From: Bacillus sp. Bos-x628
GTDB lineage: Bacteria > Bacillota > Bacilli > Bacillales > Bacillaceae
Assembly: GCF_040500475.1 (NCBI RefSeq)
Contig: NZ_CP159358.1
Span: 1,984,001 to 2,048,000 of the forward strand
Direction of reading: 5' to 3'
DNA length: 64,000 bases
This document shows positions 8,472-16,538 of the stretch, piece after piece (the first letter of the stretch is position 1; every line of letters begins with the position of its first letter). The position numbers and the translations under genes are program-made. Below the pieces are notes generated by a model. That model was given only the letters and a program-made list of their open reading frames with translations, did no database searches and was not told the DNA's origin.

Positions 8472-10319
8472 TCAACTCCTTGTCAAAATTTTGCTTATTA
8501 TCTTCGTATTGCTTTCATTAGTGTTGCTAATTAGGTATTCGTTCATATCTATTTCGGGTACAGCCTCAAGATCAACGGACGGGTGATAAGACGAAAGTTT
8601 AGTTTTCGGTTGTCGTAATGGCTGCTCTAATATTGATTTCCCTTCTAATTGAGTTCCAGTAATAAATAACTCTGCAACTTTATTTGGTAAGGTATGCTTG
8701 GAATTTTCGCATTTTTTTTGTAAAACAGCTATATTTTCATTAACCAAATCCATTCTAGAACTGGCTTGTAAATAACCTCTTACGAAGTCTTCAATTTGTT
8801 CAGAATTCCTGAGTTTCAAGGAGATTTCCAACCCACTTTGGAAATGTTTTATAGATTCTTCGTATTTGCCAATATCTAAATTGACGTATCCTAATGCGTA
8901 AAGAATAGTTTCGGTGTCTAGCCTATCCTTTAGGTTTAGCGCTGTCTGATAAGCTTTTTCCAAGTAGTTAATTGACTCATTTATTTTCCCGGCTTTCCAG
9001 GCCAGCATTCCGGTGCGATAACAGTATCCGTGCTCATCTCCGATCAATTTATTAAATGCGGATTTCCAAAACTCTAAGGCACTTATATAATCCTTGCGGA
9101 TTTCCAAGAGAAAAGTGATATTTGATAATAAATTATATTTTAAATATAAGGAGCCGCTATCCTGTTGATTCTTAATCAACTCTAGTGCTTTTAGTTCCCT
9201 TTGAAGAACATCGTCCAAAAGCCTTTCTTTTTCATCGCCTTCTAGTTTACTTGAGGCCACAGTTTCCATAAAACTTAAGCCATTATAAATCCAACCCTTT
9301 TCTAACCGATTGCGGTTATCCGACTCATCAACAAATGTTAATGCATTATCATAATGAGTGCGTGCTACATCTAAGTTATAAAACCTCTTAACAGCTAAAA
9401 GTGCAGCTAAACATTCTACATGTGCTCTTTGTGGGCCGTTGTTAACGAAATTCAAGGCTTTTTGAAAAGCGATATAAGCTTCATCATACAAACTTAAATT
9501 AGCGTGAACTAGCCCGATAATTCTATAGATTTCTTCTGATTGTATTGATTCATTTTTTAACACCTTCTCACATGCTAAAAAGGCATTCTCGTAATTCTGA
9601 GTAATTAATGCAATAGCAGCATCTGAAATAAGGCCATTTTCGCTGCCTTCGAAGTTGTACTCTGTAAAGTCGCATTCATTGAATTCTTCCCCGGTGATTA
9701 AAGGCTCCTGCTCCGCTAACAATCTTTTAAAAATTCTACTTCGTGCCACCAGCACACTTTCTAGCATGTTAAAAGGCTCTTTCAATTCATATTTGGAGGG
9801 GATATTCCCTTTAAATCCCAAAACTAGTTTAAGTTGAGAAGAGGGTAAAAGTTTGAAAATTCTATGTAAAACCCTTAAAGAAGACCTATCTATCCATTCA
9901 GAAGCATTTAATATGATTGTCAAAGGTTTTCCTTCGTTTTTAAAAACTTCATTGACCATATCAACGACTTTATCTGCTAATTGGTCAATTAATTTTGTAG
10001 TAGCGCTTGATTCCCGGCTTATTCTACGAATAATACTATAAATTATTGAATCTGAACTCATGTCCATTCTCTTCCAGGAATTCCTTAACGTGTTATATGA
10101 TTCGGTGATAATGTCCATTTGTTTGTATTCTTTGAAGGTTGTTTCCATCTTTTTAATAATTTCGCCGATTGTGTAATAAGGTTTAAAAGACCGATCATCA
10201 ACCGAAAAATTTATGATGATAGAACGTTTATTATCTAAAACTAAGCTGGTATCATCTTTCATTCCGCGCACCCAAATAACAGGTCTTTCTCTAAAGTTAG
10301 ATAGAGAACTAACTTTCAT
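8472..10319 (-). CDS. TPR-repeat protein, possible regulator or scaffold of the cluster
   Basis: A 615-residue soluble protein. Residues from about 220 to 530 hold helical repeats of the tetratricopeptide type, e.g. segments with AYIAFQKALNF, YALGYVNLDIGKYEESIKHFQSGLE. The N-terminal 200 residues look like the remains of an ATPase/MalT-type region (IILNASEWIDRSS, LKLVLGFKG) but I see no Walker A motif and no clear helix-turn-helix, so calling it a DNA-binding regulator would go beyond the evidence. It could bind the leader peptide or act as a scaffold. The start chosen is ATG at 10319, directly after GGAGGGAAGG; the TTG 15 nt upstream lies before that site. It is the first gene after the small peptide gene. 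Confidence 0.6.
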   Translation of the reverse strand: MKVSSLSNFRERPVIWVRGMKDDTSLVLDNKRSIIINFSVDDRSFKPYYTIGEIIKKMETTFKEYKQMDIITESYNTLRNSWKRMDMSSDSIIYSIIRRISRESSATTKLIDQLADKVVDMVNEVFKNEGKPLTIILNASEWIDRSSLRVLHRIFKLLPSSQLKLVLGFKGNIPSKYELKEPFNMLESVLVARSRIFKRLLAEQEPLITGEEFNECDFTEYNFEGSENGLISDAAIALITQNYENAFLACEKVLKNESIQSEEIYRIIGLVHANLSLYDEAYIAFQKALNFVNNGPQRAHVECLAALLAVKRFYNLDVARTHYDNALTFVDESDNRNRLEKGWIYNGLSFMETVASSKLEGDEKERLLDDVLQRELKALELIKNQQDSGSLYLKYNLLSNITFLLEIRKDYISALEFWKSAFNKLIGDEHGYCYRTGMLAWKAGKINESINYLEKAYQTALNLKDRLDTETILYALGYVNLDIGKYEESIKHFQSGLEISLKLRNSEQIEDFVRGYLQASSRMDLVNENIAVLQKKCENSKHTLPNKVAELFITGTQLEGKSILEQPLRQPKTKLSSYHPSVDLEAVPEIDMNEYLISNTNESNTKIISKILTRS

Positions 10320-10376
10320 GTTCCTTCCCTCCAATTCTCATAAGTTTATGTAACGTTGTTTTTGTGGTGATAGAAG

Positions 10377-10405
10377 AAAAGGGACACTTGTTAGATGCCC
10401 CTTTT
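10377..10405 (-). terminator. Read-through hairpin between peptide gene and operon
   Basis: A 10-bp stem (AAAAGGGGCA paired with TGTCCCTTTT, one G-T pair) with a 9-nt loop lies 34 nt after the stop of the 33-codon peptide gene. It is not followed by a run of T on the minus strand, so it is a weak terminator or a 3'-end stabiliser. Similar elements in precursor-first operons keep precursor transcripts more abundant than enzyme transcripts. Confidence 0.55.
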
Positions 10406-10438
10406 CATACACATTCGTCATATACGGTACCCTTCAAA

Positions 10439-10540
10439 TTACCACTTAACAACTAGTTGTGCTGCTTCGATTTCTTCAGCAGTTGCAACTTCTGCTTCTT
10501 CGTTTAAGTCCTCTAAGAACTTCAAAAGATCTTGATTCAT
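10439..10540 (-). CDS. 33-residue peptide, candidate RiPP precursor
   Basis: A small frame with an excellent ribosome binding site (GAAAGGGGGG, 8 nt before ATG). The N-terminal part (MNQDLLKFLEDLNEEAE) is acidic and helix-prone like a leader peptide; the C-terminal part is aliphatic and ends in LVVKW. It is the first gene of an operon of modifying enzymes, an M16 protease and an exporter, and its own promoter and a downstream hairpin set it apart from the enzyme genes. This is the standard layout of a ribosomally made, enzymatically modified peptide. The terminal Lys-Trp is the obvious candidate for modification or release, which is inference. I do not recognise a described precursor family. 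Confidence 0.65.
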   Translation of the reverse strand: MNQDLLKFLEDLNEEAEVATAEEIEAAQLVVKW

Positions 10541-10584
10541 TCAGAATACCCCCCTTTCAATTTTGTTATTTTATGTAAATTCTA

Positions 10585-10636
10585 AGGTGTTATCTAAATA
10601 TTAAAATAACAGGTGTTATCTGAATATTAAAATAAC
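10585..10636 (-). repeat. Tandem 26-bp direct repeat upstream of the peptide gene
   Basis: Two adjacent copies, 10585-10610 and 10611-10636, of AGGTGTTATCTRAATATTAA followed by AATAAC differ only at base 12. The second copy covers the probable -10 box of the peptide-gene promoter. Adjacent direct repeats of this size are typical operators for a dimeric or cooperative regulator. No other copy was noticed in the window. Confidence 0.7.
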
Positions 10637-10652
10637 TCTTGGTGATTTTCAA
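10624..10652 (-). promoter_or_regulatory. Probable SigA promoter of the peptide operon
   Basis: On the minus strand TTGAAA (10652-10647) and TAATAT (10629-10624) are separated by 17 nt. The predicted transcript starts about 75 nt before the peptide ATG. The -10 box lies inside repeat copy 2, so a protein bound to the repeats would control it. Confidence 0.5.
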
Positions 10653-10800
10653 CCGGTCTATCCTAATTTTTGCAAAATGTAACTTTTAACCTATTTAATG
10701 TATTTTTTTGACAATTTTAACTATATTTATCCTATTTTTTAATAATTATCATAGAAATATTGCTAATTATTTGCACTTAAAATTCTTTTTTTTAAAATAG

Positions 10801-10806
10801 TATAAT
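10801..10806 (+). promoter_or_regulatory. Probable -10 box for the divergent SDR gene
   Basis: TATAAT lies 45 nt before the ATG at 10851, in a very AT-rich stretch. The nearest good -35 match (TTGCAC at 10771) is too far away (24 nt), so only the -10 box can be assigned. Confidence 0.4.
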
Positions 10807-10850
10807 ACTTACTTATAAGTTTAGATATTTAAAATAATAAGGAGGTTCTT

Positions 10851-11396
10851 ATGAAAAATGCTTTAGTGGTGGGTGGCACTGGAATGTTATCTAATGTATC
10901 TTTATGGTTAGCTGAAAAAGGTTATCATGTTTCTGTAATTGGTAGAAACCCCGAAAAAATGAATTTATTATTAGAAAAAGGTTTAGCTCATTATCGCATC
11001 ACCCCTATGTTAGTTGACTATAGAAATGATGAAGAATTAAGAAACCATATAAAATCTTTTCAAGAAAAAAATGGAAAAATTAACTTGGTTGTCGCATGGA
11101 TACATTCAATTGCAGCAAATGCATTAAATATTATCATTGAAGAGATTAACGTTGATAACCAAAATTGGTCGTTATTTCACATATTGGGAAGTAGTGCTGA
11201 TTTAAACGAAATAAAACGAAGAACCGTTTTGAGTGGATATAAATATCATCAAGTTCAGTTAGGATTTATTAACCAAAATGGCTTCTCTAGATGGTTAACA
11301 CACGAGGAAATATCTAATGGTGTGATTAATTCAATTTTAAAAGATAAACCTTTGAGTATTATTGGTACAACAAATGCTAATAAACAACTACCCTAA
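10851..11396 (+). CDS. Short-chain dehydrogenase/reductase-like protein
   Basis: The 181-residue protein opens with the Rossmann motif ALVVGGTGMLSNVSLWLAEKG and has a typical NADP-binding Arg after strand 2 (VIGRNPEK). The usual YxxxK catalytic pair is not in a standard place (YKYHQVQLGF is the nearest), as in small atypical SDR proteins of Bacillus, so its reaction is unknown. It is divergent from the peptide operon, with a clear ribosome binding site (AAGGAGG). It may be a cargo gene of the same pathway or an independent passenger. An IstB remnant begins directly after its stop, so the original C terminus could have been altered. Confidence 0.65.
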   Translation: MKNALVVGGTGMLSNVSLWLAEKGYHVSVIGRNPEKMNLLLEKGLAHYRITPMLVDYRNDEELRNHIKSFQEKNGKINLVVAWIHSIAANALNIIIEEINVDNQNWSLFHILGSSADLNEIKRRTVLSGYKYHQVQLGFINQNGFSRWLTHEEISNGVINSILKDKPLSIIGTTNANKQLP

Positions 11397-11600
11397 GCGA
11401 TGGGAGGAAATATTCCAAGATCTCGTAATGAACGCAGCCATGATTGACTGGCTCACTCACCGGCTTATCTCGTTAATATGAATCGGAAATTCCTACCGAA
11501 TGAAACTGGTAAAAGCAAAAGAAGACACTCGTTTCTTCCGCATCAATGAAGTGAAATGTAATGAAGAACTTGTCGGGCAAAAGCAAAGTGGGACGTGCTC
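11397..11600 (+). pseudogene. IstB-like ATPase remnant (IS21 family)
   Basis: The frame from 11397 reads RWEEIFQDLVMNAAMIDWL, then a stop, then IGNSYRMK. This matches the C-terminal end of IS21 IstB helper ATPases (W..IF.D..M..A.IDRLTHR...I.G.SYR). The P-loop part is absent and there is an in-frame TGA, so it is a dead fragment. It abuts the SDR gene. Confidence 0.6.
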
Positions 11601-11643
11601 AGAAAACAGCAAATTGTAGATGAGGAATCTGTTGAAAAGAGTG

Positions 11644-11778
11644 CTAGGAGTCTGTCCGATGAAAATTTTTTAGCGTATAATTATGCGATAATTCTTCATA
11701 TTCATCCGTTTTTATTGTATAAAAACATATATTTTGAATAAAAATACGTGAATTTCACTCCGTCAGACAGACTCCTAG
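11644..11778. mobile_element. 135-bp MITE-like element
   Basis: The ends are inverted repeats: CTAGGAGTCTGTCCGA at the left and the same sequence with one mismatch (T for the second C of CCGA) inverted at the right. The interior is AT-rich and non-coding. Size, palindromic CTAG termini and lack of genes fit a non-autonomous insertion element. I cannot name its parent transposase. Confidence 0.7.
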
Positions 11779-12040
11779 ACGATCAAAGGTTCTGAGCCTG
11801 AAAAGGGTCTCTTTTTTTATACGGGACTGACATATTGGTGGATAACAACAACTCCAAATGACATGGCGGTTCCGAGTCTAATTGCCACCGACAGTGTCGT
11901 TTCCGAAATTCCCGTCATTGAAAATTTCTGCGGACACTATTAATGAAATATCATCATTTACGATAAAATCATCTTTAGTCCACTTCAACTCTATTCCTCC
12001 AATACATAATAAAATATATCAAATGCCTGATAATTCTATT
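11779..12040. other. Degenerate DNA, no intact gene
   Basis: A minus-strand frame starting near 11985 after GGAGGAATAG (LKWTKDDFIVNDDIS) runs for about 36 codons to an early stop and may be the start of a lost gene; such a beginning is seen in some acetyltransferases but this is weak. Nothing else is recognised. Confidence 0.3.
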
Positions 12041-12640
12041 TTAGTGATTTTTTAAAAACATCCAAAATTCCCTGTCAGAAACATCTATACCACTATTAGC
12101 TTTTTGTAAATTCTCACGAAAGGCCTCCAGTTTGACTTTTTTAATGCTATTACTGAACTTAGAAAGACTTTTCGTTTTCTGAAAATCTAGCCCATTCAAG
12201 AATAATACGTGTGTTATTTATTTCGTTAGTGCTTAATGGCCCTGTAATAAGAGCAAAAGCATCAGTATCAATATTAAAAATACTCGAATTATTAAAATCC
12301 TCCCAAGCTGCTTGTATTACTTCACCAAAGGTTTCATTTTTTCAGTAATACTTATATTATGTTTTATTTGAGCTAGAAGCTTTACCTCCTCTCCATTTTT
12401 CGGATTTTGTGTAAAAACAATAAAATCATCTGTATAAAATCCATCAAAACGCCCTTGTAGTTTCATTTTAGTTATTGGCCATGGTGGTAAACATGGTGCT
12501 TGGCAACAAGTCCGCATAAGAACTGCAAAAGCAGCCTGTACACGAGTTTCAAAGTTAACTCCACCTCCACCCGTAGAAGACGGATTACATTGCTTTTTCA
12601 ATGGTTTATCCAACTTTTTTTCCTCCTTGGTTAAACACAT
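12041..12640 (-). pseudogene. Frameshifted ORF resembling the N terminus of a large defence NTPase
   Basis: Starting at 12640 the frame reads through GGGGVNFETRVQAAFAVLM and LPPWPITKMKLQGRFDGFYT to KHNISITEKM, then shifts. The other frame continues from about 12345 (FGEVIQAAWEDFNNSS, LITGPLSTNEINNTRIILEW) to a stop at 12041. The VNFE..VQA and DDFIVF patterns are like the nuclease-type N-terminal domains of large STAND/Avs-like antiphage proteins. The recall is uncertain, and the rest of any such protein is absent, so this is a truncated remnant. Confidence 0.45.
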
Positions 12641-12680
12641 TTTACCAACCTTCTAGCCCAAGCTTCATCACAACAAAAAA

Positions 12681-12719
12681 CACACGTTCGATTACTTTAA
12701 TTGTAATCGATAACGTGTG
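12681..12719 (-). terminator. Terminator inside the transposon right end, serving glmS
   Basis: On the minus strand CACACGTT..CGATTAC pairs with GTAATCG-AACGTGTG (two-base bulge) and is followed by six T. It lies about 75 nt past the glmS stop but inside island A. The Tn7-like end therefore seems to supply the glmS terminator that insertion would have displaced. Confidence 0.65.
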
Positions 12720-12721
12720 CT

Positions 12722-12774
12722 TTTTAAACGACTTTATTTGTAATTAAACAACTTTATTGTCACTCAACACTAGT
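12722..12774 (-). repeat. Right end of Tn7-like element plus target duplication
   Basis: Two packed TnsB-like sites (ACAATAAAGTTGTTTAATTA and ACAAATAAAGTCGTTTAA) read inward from the terminus TGTTGAG at 12769. The next five bases, 12770-12774, are CTAGT, identical to those before the left end. Confidence 0.82.
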
Positions 12775-12793
12775 TTATCAATCAACCTTTTCC

Positions 12794-14596
12794 CTATTCC
12801 ACCGTCACACTCTTCGCAAGGTTACGTGGTTTATCCACATCACACCCGCGGTGAAGTGCAGCGTAGTAAGCAATTAGCTGTAATGGGACAACAGATGCAA
12901 GTGGTGCAAGTGCTGGGTGTACAGCTGGAAGAACGAAACGGTCGCCTTCGTCTTCTAGACCTTTCAGTGAAATGACACATGGATTAGCACCACGTGCAAC
13001 GACTTCTTTGACGTTACCGCGAATGCTAAGGTTCACATGCTCTTGTGTTGCAAGAGCGATAACTGGTGTGCCTTCTTCAATTAGAGCAATGGTTCCGTGT
13101 TTGAGTTCCCCTCCAGCAAAGCCTTCTGCTTGGATGTAAGAGATCTCTTTTAGCTTTAGAGCGCCTTCTAGACAGACATAGTAGTCAAGTCCTCTTCCGA
13201 TAAAGAAAGCGTTACGTGACACAGTGAAGAAGTCACGAGCAATTTGCTCCATTTCATCCTTTTGATCAACAAGTGCCTCCATTGCGTTTGCCACAATGCC
13301 TAGCTCTTTCACAAGGTCAAAGTCAAGAGATTGACCATTTAATTCTGCAGCGACAGATGCTAGGATCGCAAGAACAGCGATTTGTGCTGTGTATGCTTTT
13401 GTTGATGCAACTGCAATTTCTGGTCCAGCATGCAGAAGTAATGTGAAGTCAGCTTCACGTGATAGCGTTGAACCTGGCACATTTGTAATCGTTAATGCTT
13501 TATGGCCAAGGTCTTTCACTTGAACAAGTACAGCACGGCTGTCCGCAGTCTCCCCAGATTGAGAAAGGAAGATGAATAGCGGCTTTTTCGATAAAAGCGG
13601 CATGTTGTAAGAAAATTCACTTGCCACATGAACTTCTACAGGAACTTTCGCCCAATCTTCAATATATTGTTTACCGACAAGTCCTGCATGGTAGCTCGTT
13701 CCGCAAGCCACAATATAAATTCGGTCTGCTTCTGCTACTGCGCCTGCGATATCGCCAGCGACAGACAGCTTACCATTTTCATCTTGATATTCTTGGATGA
13801 TTTTTCGCATGACAAGCGGCTGTTCATCCGTTTCTTTTAACATGTAGTGAGGATATGTGCCTTTCTCGATATCGCTTGCATCAAGCTCAGCAATATAAGA
13901 AGGACGTATCATGATGTCACCGTCAAGGTTTTTAATGATGACCTCGTCTTTTGTGACAATGACCATTTCTTTATCCATTAATTCCGCATATTCGTTCGTT
14001 ACTTGAAGCATCGCCATTGCGTCAGAAGCCACAACGTTGAAGCCTTCACCAAAACCAACTAAAAGCGGGCTTTTGTTTTTCGCCACATAGATTGTTTCTT
14101 TGTTTTCGTTATCGAATAGAGCAATTGCGTAAGAGCCTTTTAGTTGAAGAAGCGTTTGACGGAAAGCTTCCTCTGTATCAAGACCTCTATTCACAAATTG
14201 TTCGATGACTTGAACAACAACCTCTGTATCTGTGTCGCTTTTTAGTGTGACGTCTTGTAAATATTCACGTGTCAACTGAACATAGTTCTCGATGACACCG
14301 TTATGAACAAGCGTAAAACGGCCAGAAGCACTCTGATGCGGATGCGCATTAAGATGGCTTGGTACACCGTGTGTAGCCCAGCGTGTATGTCCAATTCCTG
14401 CTGTTGATGCCACGTTTGCATCAACGACTTCACGAAGCTTAGCGATACGTCCTTTTTCTTTAAAAACATGCACGCCATCTTCGTTTGCCACAGCAATACC
14501 TGCTGAGTCATACCCGCGGTATTCAAGCTTCTCTAAACCTTTTAATAAGATTTCCTTCGCATCATTCTGACCAATATAACCTACGATTCCACACAT
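12794..14596 (-). CDS. glmS: Glutamine-fructose-6-phosphate aminotransferase GlmS
   Basis: The 600-residue enzyme makes glucosamine-6-phosphate from fructose-6-phosphate and glutamine, the first step to UDP-GlcNAc and the cell wall. MCGIVGYIG gives the N-terminal nucleophile Cys after Met removal; residues 1-220 are the glutaminase domain and two SIS sugar-isomerase domains follow ([26 protein letters not shown]). The C terminus [13 protein letters not shown] is the family signature. Length is standard. It is preceded by a glmS ribozyme and promoter of its own, and its 3' end is the Tn7 target that island A used. Confidence 0.98.
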   Translation of the reverse strand: MCGIVGYIGQNDAKEILLKGLEKLEYRGYDSAGIAVANEDGVHVFKEKGRIAKLREVVDANVASTAGIGHTRWATHGVPSHLNAHPHQSASGRFTLVHNGVIENYVQLTREYLQDVTLKSDTDTEVVVQVIEQFVNRGLDTEEAFRQTLLQLKGSYAIALFDNENKETIYVAKNKSPLLVGFGEGFNVVASDAMAMLQVTNEYAELMDKEMVIVTKDEVIIKNLDGDIMIRPSYIAELDASDIEKGTYPHYMLKETDEQPLVMRKIIQEYQDENGKLSVAGDIAGAVAEADRIYIVACGTSYHAGLVGKQYIEDWAKVPVEVHVASEFSYNMPLLSKKPLFIFLSQSGETADSRAVLVQVKDLGHKALTITNVPGSTLSREADFTLLLHAGPEIAVASTKAYTAQIAVLAILASVAAELNGQSLDFDLVKELGIVANAMEALVDQKDEMEQIARDFFTVSRNAFFIGRGLDYYVCLEGALKLKEISYIQAEGFAGGELKHGTIALIEEGTPVIALATQEHVNLSIRGNVKEVVARGANPCVISLKGLEDEGDRFVLPAVHPALAPLASVVPLQLIAYYAALHRGCDVDKPRNLAKSVTVE

Positions 14597-14699
14597 ATTT
14601 TTCTTCCTCCCGATGATGAGAAAGGGGACAAAGAAAGCCTACTAAAATAGAAGGGACATTTCTTCGTCCCTCTCTACATGTTTAATTTGGGAGATCATG

Positions 14700-14854
14700 T
14701 GTATTCCCTTTGTTCAAAGAGTCACCTCTTTGGTTTAAAGAAACACTTGCGGCTGTGATCTCTTTTGATCAGCCGGGAGGCATCCGCCGAAAATTCGATA
14801 ACCTCCATCCTCGTCAACTAAGCATCTTTCATCCGATCGCTTAGTTCGGGCGCT
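14700..14854 (-). ncRNA. glmS ribozyme/riboswitch
   Basis: The minus strand reads AGCGCCCGAACTAAGCGAT at its 5' end, with cleavage expected between A (14854) and G (14853), then GACGAGGATGGAGG and ATTTTCGGCGGATGCCTCCC, all conserved core elements of the glmS ribozyme. It self-cleaves when glucosamine-6-phosphate is bound and so lowers glmS expression. The 3' boundary (about 14700) is approximate. The gap to the glmS start is about 100 nt. Confidence 0.93.
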
Positions 14855-14924
14855 ATCATTATAAGAGTTCCGAACATCTACCCTGCCTTTCCTGCTAGAA
14901 TAAAAATCCAATAACACAAGGATG

Positions 14925-14953
14925 ATTGTACTACAAGGTCTGACCTCCGTCAA
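14925..14953 (-). promoter_or_regulatory. glmS promoter
   Basis: TTGACG (14953-14948) and TACAAT (14930-14925) are separated by 17 nt. This SigA-type promoter lies about 70 nt before the ribozyme cleavage site. Confidence 0.75.
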
Positions 14954-15130
14954 TCACATTTTAGCGGGCATCACCTTCCTTCAGAAAGTTATACCTCTTT
15001 ACACTATATGCGAAGAGGCTTGGCACGTTCTACCTTTGATGTGCTCTCCTATGTATGAGCGAGCAACAGCATAATGCCCTCACTTATATCATTCGTACAG
15101 GATGCCTCTCTTATGACGTATATTTTTTAA

Positions 15131-15168
15131 AAAAAAGCAAACCGCTACTATGCGGTTTGCTTTTTTTT
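15131..15168 (-). terminator. glmM terminator
   Basis: A stem of AGCAAACCGC / GCGGTTTGCT with a short loop, flanked by A-runs on one side and T-runs on the other, begins at the glmM stop. It separates glmM from the glmS transcription unit and could act in both directions. Confidence 0.85.
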
Positions 15169-16513
15169 ATTCAATACCCATTTCTTCCTTCACTACAGCT
15201 GTAATTCGAGTAACATACTCCTCACACAACTCTTTCGTTTTGGCTTCTGCCATCACTCTTACAAGCGGTTCTGTACCGGATGGGCGCACAAGAATACGGC
15301 CATCACCGTTCATCTCTTTTTCCACCTCTTGGATGACCGCTTTGACTTTTTCATTTTCTTCCACTTTATATTTATCAGACACTTTGACATTCACAAGAAG
15401 TTGCGGAAACTTTTGCATTTCCGCTGCAAGTTCTGACAATGTTTTTCCTGTCGCTTTTAACGTATTGACGAGCATGATCGCAGAAAGCATCCCGTCACCC
15501 GTCGTATTGTAATCAAGGAAAATCAAGTGACCTGATTGCTCGCCGCCGACATTATAGCCATCCTTTTTCATAGCCTCTACCACATAACGGTCGCCGACAG
15601 CAGTTTGAATACTCTTGATGCCTTGCTTTTCTAGCGCTTTGTAGAAACCTAGGTTACTCATAACCGTTGATACAACCGTGTCATCCTTTAGTCGACCTTC
15701 ACTCTTCAAATAACGTGCACATATGTACATAATTTGGTCTCCGTCTACGATTTCGCCTTTTTCATCTACTGCAATTAATCGGTCGCCGTCACCATCAAAA
15801 GCAAGACCAATGTCTGCTCCCTTCTCCTTCACAAAAGCAGAAAGTGCCTCTGGATGAGTTGAGCCTACCCCATCATTGATATTCAACCCGTTTGGTGATG
15901 TTCCCATTGTCGACACATCTGCATCCAGATCTGCAAATAAGTGAGTCGCAAGAGAAGATGTTGCGCCGTGGGCACAATCAAGCGCCACGTGAATACCTGT
16001 GAAATCCTCATCAGCTGTCTGTTTCAAGAATTGCAAATATTTCTGACCGCCCTCAAAATAGTCATTCACTGTCCCAAGATCGGATCCAACCGGACGTGGT
16101 AAATTGTCAACTGGCTGATCCATCAACTGCTCAATTTCATTCTCCTGCTCATCAGACAGCTTAAAGCCATCGCCGCCGAAAAATTTAATCCCATTGTCTT
16201 GAACTGGATTGTGAGAAGCAGATATCATGACGCCCGCTTCAGCATCCATTGCTTTTGTTAAATAGGAAACACCAGGTGTTGAGATCACACCTAAACGCAT
16301 GACTTCAGCTCCAATAGAAAGCAAGCCTGCAACCAGTGCTCCTTCTAGCATATGACCGGATACACGCGTATCTCGTCCAACGAGTACCTTTGGACGTTCT
16401 TTATCCTTCGTGAGGACATAGCCGCCATATCTCCCAATCTTAAAAGCGAGCTCTGGCGTTAATTCGCTATTAGCCACACCCCTTACACCATCAGTTCCAA
16501 AGTACTTGCCCAT
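15167..16513 (-). CDS. glmM: Phosphoglucosamine mutase GlmM
   Basis: The 448-residue enzyme converts glucosamine-6-phosphate to glucosamine-1-phosphate, the step after Glm[17 protein letters not shown] contains the phosphorylated Ser, [13 protein letters not shown] is the magnesium loop, GGEQSGH is the sugar-binding loop and [12 protein letters not shown] the phosphate-binding loop. All four domains and the normal length are present. It ends the cdaA-cdaR-glmM operon; GlmM and CdaR are known to bind and restrain CdaA in related bacteria, which links wall synthesis to c-di-AMP. The gap after cdaR is 25 nt. Confidence 0.98.
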   Translation of the reverse strand: MGKYFGTDGVRGVANSELTPELAFKIGRYGGYVLTKDKERPKVLVGRDTRVSGHMLEGALVAGLLSIGAEVMRLGVISTPGVSYLTKAMDAEAGVMISASHNPVQDNGIKFFGGDGFKLSDEQENEIEQLMDQPVDNLPRPVGSDLGTVNDYFEGGQKYLQFLKQTADEDFTGIHVALDCAHGATSSLATHLFADLDADVSTMGTSPNGLNINDGVGSTHPEALSAFVKEKGADIGLAFDGDGDRLIAVDEKGEIVDGDQIMYICARYLKSEGRLKDDTVVSTVMSNLGFYKALEKQGIKSIQTAVGDRYVVEAMKKDGYNVGGEQSGHLIFLDYNTTGDGMLSAIMLVNTLKATGKTLSELAAEMQKFPQLLVNVKVSDKYKVEENEKVKAVIQEVEKEMNGDGRILVRPSGTEPLVRVMAEAKTKELCEEYVTRITAVVKEEMGIE

Positions 16514-16538
16514 GTTTCAATCGCTCCTTTTTTACCAT

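Larger units (their letters stand above)
298..12769. mobile_element. Tn7-like element at attTn7, no tns genes seen
   Basis: Both ends start with TG followed by 4 variable bases and GTGACAATAAAG: the left end reads TGAAAAGTGACAATAAAGTT on the plus strand and the right end reads TGTTGAGTGACAATAAAGTT on the minus strand. CTAGT directly flanks both ends (293-297 and 12770-12774), as expected for the 5-bp duplication of Tn7. The right end lies 24 nt past the glmS stop codon, the known Tn7 insertion position. The ACAATAAAGT core is the TnsB-binding core of E. coli Tn7. No tnsA, B, C, D or E homologue is recognisable inside; the transposase pieces present resemble other families. The cargo is a probable peptide natural-product operon plus remnants. 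The element probably moved using transposition proteins supplied elsewhere, or lost its own genes. Confidence 0.85.

Noticed and set aside
10585..10636. CRISPR-like repeat
   Set aside because: Only two adjacent units without spacers and no cas genes.
11997..12640. Intact small gene of 107 codons
   Set aside because: The continuation in another frame shows that the frame ends by a shift, so it is a remnant.
14735..14953. 72-codon frame upstream of glmS
   Set aside because: It overlaps the glmS ribozyme core and promoter and has no ribosome binding site; the conserved RNA explains the sequence.
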